Assembly: GCA_018435605.1 (NCBI GenBank)
Contig: JAHDNF010000003.1
Location: forward strand, 186,001-250,000
Reading direction: 5' to 3'
Length of the DNA: 64,000 bases
Origin: a bacterium
Lineage (GTDB): Bacteria; Auribacterota; Auribacteria; Auribacterales; Auribacteraceae
Part shown: positions 62,481 to 64,000 of the stretch, piece by piece
Position numbering within the stretch: the stretch's first letter is position 1
Layout of the letters: every line of letters begins with the position of its first letter
Program-made: the position numbers and the translations under genes
The notes under the pieces: model-generated
The model's input: only the letters and a program-made list of their open reading frames with translations
The model's database searches: none
What the model was told of the DNA's origin: nothing

Positions 62481-63866
62481 ATGATGCACATGAAAGCGCA
62501 CAAAATACTTCTATTGGCAGTTATTGTAGTACATGTTATGTTATTTTCTACCGAACTGTTTGCGGCGTATGATCATCTCATTCCTCAGAGACAGAGGGGT
62601 AAGTTTTTTACGCCGTCGATCCGTACCCGTCTTGAATACAATGACAATGTGTCGGCGAAGCGGGGTTCGGGCGGAGGTCGCGGTCCTGCCCATCAGCGAA
62701 TCAAAAGCACCGTGTGGTATACCGAACCTAAAGTGGCGTTTCGTATACCTCTTGATACGACCTACATAGGGGTGGATTACAAGTACAGTCTGGCGTATTT
62801 CTGGGCGCGTCCTTACGATAATGAAGATGTTGCTCATGACCTTACAGCCCGTTTTAAACATAGCTTTACGCCAAGGTTGTCCCTTGATTTGGATAATAGT
62901 TATACCAGACAGCAGGTAGGGGTGATCAAGCGAGCAAGAGATACGGGAAACGGCTATCATGTCATACGTGAAAACGGCGATTTTGAGTTAAATAATCTTG
63001 ATGTAGCTGTTAAGTATGATTTTACACGAAGTTTTTATACCACATTCAAGTATGGCCTTGAATTTCTGGATTTCGATACGTATGATGAAAGCCGCACGTT
63101 CGATTATCTGGAAAATCGTATAGGTTTCGAATCGGGATACATTGTTAATAAAGATACGATTTTGCTTGGCGGATATACTTTCAAAGACAGAAGCTATCGA
63201 TTGAGAGAAAATGCCGATTACGATTCCCACTTGCTATTCGGTGGAGTAAATTACCGGTTAGGTAAGTTTTTTTCTCTTGATTCTATTGCTGGTGTCGATT
63301 TTAGGAAGTACGAAGCTCCTACACGCACGAATCGAGGTATTGATTTTGATGCCGTGCCGCTTGCTCCTTTTGGCGAAACATTGGCTTCATCTGTAACAAC
63401 TACCATAAAGCAGGGTGATACAAAGTTACATAAAAATCCTTATGTAAGAGTCAGGTTGTCTTCCAATTATTTCCGAAATATGGTTGTTACGCTTGGCTAT
63501 CTGCTTATGGTTCAGTCTACGGAACAGGAAGATTTTACCGATTCAAATTCCCAATCGGGGTCGTTGCAGATATCTTGGCGTTTTATGCCTAAAATCAGTT
63601 TGGATCTCAACATGATTTACAGCATAGACAATTATGATGGCAGGGTATATCAAACGTTAACTACTCAACCGGGTTATATTGCAAAAAGGGTAGCGTATGA
63701 TAACCCTGAAACCAAAGCGTTCAGGATGGGCGCGGTGTTCAGTTATCAGGTTACTCCATGGCTGTTTTATGAATTGGGGTATCGGCGTACGGATTTTGAT
63801 TCCGACTTTAATACGTCAACATGGGAACGCAACCAGGTGTTTACCGGTGTAAACGCTGTTTTTTAA
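62481..63866 (+). CDS. Outer-membrane beta-barrel protein of the exosortase locus
   Basis: A 461-residue exported protein with a signal peptide ending near ELFAAYDHL. The body has alternating amphipathic strands typical of a barrel: YTEPKVAFRIPLDTTYIGVD, TARFKHSFTPRLSLDLDNSY and so on, ending with NQVFTGVNAVF where the last residue is aromatic, as needed for BAM insertion. It resembles the PEP-CTERM-associated barrel (TIGR03016/EpsL-like) often found beside exosortases. It may export or secrete EPS. AGGAAAGGGG precedes the ATG. A 285-base leader with a possible sigma-54 promoter lies upstream. Confidence 0.82.
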   Translation: MMHMKAHKILLLAVIVVHVMLFSTELFAAYDHLIPQRQRGKFFTPSIRTRLEYNDNVSAKRGSGGGRGPAHQRIKSTVWYTEPKVAFRIPLDTTYIGVDYKYSLAYFWARPYDNEDVAHDLTARFKHSFTPRLSLDLDNSYTRQQVGVIKRARDTGNGYHVIRENGDFELNNLDVAVKYDFTRSFYTTFKYGLEFLDFDTYDESRTFDYLENRIGFESGYIVNKDTILLGGYTFKDRSYRLRENADYDSHLLFGGVNYRLGKFFSLDSIAGVDFRKYEAPTRTNRGIDFDAVPLAPFGETLASSVTTTIKQGDTKLHKNPYVRVRLSSNYFRNMVVTLGYLLMVQSTEQEDFTDSNSQSGSLQISWRFMPKISLDLNMIYSIDNYDGRVYQTLTTQPGYIAKRVAYDNPETKAFRMGAVFSYQVTPWLFYELGYRRTDFDSDFNTSTWERNQVFTGVNAVF

Positions 63867-64000
63867 AAGTTTGAAATTTTTATCGTCAAAATTCGTAATA
63901 TAAGTCAGCAGTCAATGGCCTATAGAGTTTGATGAGACGATATAATTATTAAAATATTTTTGTTGGAAAATAATATTTACCCGGACGTGAGCTTAATCGC

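Noticed and set aside
1-64000. CRISPR arrays, insertion sequences, integrase or phage genes
   Set aside because: No regularly spaced repeats, transposase motifs or attachment-site duplications were seen.

Overview
The window reads as chromosomal DNA of a free-living Gram-negative bacterium. It encodes LolA-like, SurA/PpiD-like, Tat, ArnT-like and outer-membrane barrel proteins. An exosortase/EpsI pair and at least four PEP-CTERM proteins add a protein-sorting system typical of biofilm- or EPS-forming bacteria. The DNA is moderately AT-rich, and ATG, GTG and TTG starts are all used. The mix (exosortase with separate EpsI, GatCAB, a short phosphatidylserine decarboxylase, a TrpB2-type enzyme, many GT39 proteins) would fit a deep lineage in or near the PVC group (Lentisphaerota, Kiritimatiellota or Omnitrophota-like). 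That placement is a guess; there is no rRNA or other strong marker here. No tRNA, rRNA, CRISPR array, insertion sequence or prophage was seen.

Layout. 1-2.5 kb: a large secreted PKD-type protein that runs off the left edge. 2.7-7.5 kb: a minus-strand zinc operon of a ribbon-helix-helix/zinc-ribbon regulator, znuA, znuC, znuB, a COG0701 permease and its TIGR03943 partner, with a palindromic operator inside its promoter. 7.7-10.6 kb: NDH-2-like oxidoreductase, DoxX protein and a membrane GT2. 10.6-13.1 kb: phosphatidylethanolamine synthesis (pssA, psd) and an M50 protease. 13.4-16.1 kb: a PpiD/SurA-like chaperone and nrdR. 16.3-21.3 kb: a compact operon (LolA-like, 7TM receptor-like, STAS, ArnT-like, DPM1-like, LAB_N) followed by a TlpA-like lipoprotein. 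21.5-23.1 kb: ECF sigma factor and a PEP-CTERM protein. 23.3-29 kb: CgeB-type glycosyltransferase, M23 peptidase, a small membrane protein and TrpB2. 29.2-39.8 kb: mfd, a surA-like gene, pdxA, rsmA, gatCAB and a GT39 protein, closed by a strong terminator. 39.9-43.5 kb: three PEP-CTERM genes and a truncated subtilase. 43.8-49.8 kb: an eight-gene operon ending in tatA-tatC. 50-51.6 kb: a membrane protein and an extremely acidic protein. 52-56.4 kb: GDPD, a UGT-like glycosyltransferase, a PaaK-like enzyme and a polyprenyl synthase. 56.5-63.9 kb: a caspase/gingipain-like surface protein, GT39, exosortase, epsI and an outer-membrane barrel.

How the parts fit. Much of the window serves the cell envelope: lipid synthesis, polyprenyl carriers, sugar transfer, outer-membrane protein folding, Tat export and exosortase anchoring of PEP-CTERM proteins. 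The most self-contained regulatory unit is the zinc operon. It appears to be controlled by its own first gene rather than by a Fur-family Zur, and a clear operator can be read from the sequence. The second most interesting area is the exosortase locus with its possible sigma-54 promoter and substrates spread over 40 kb.
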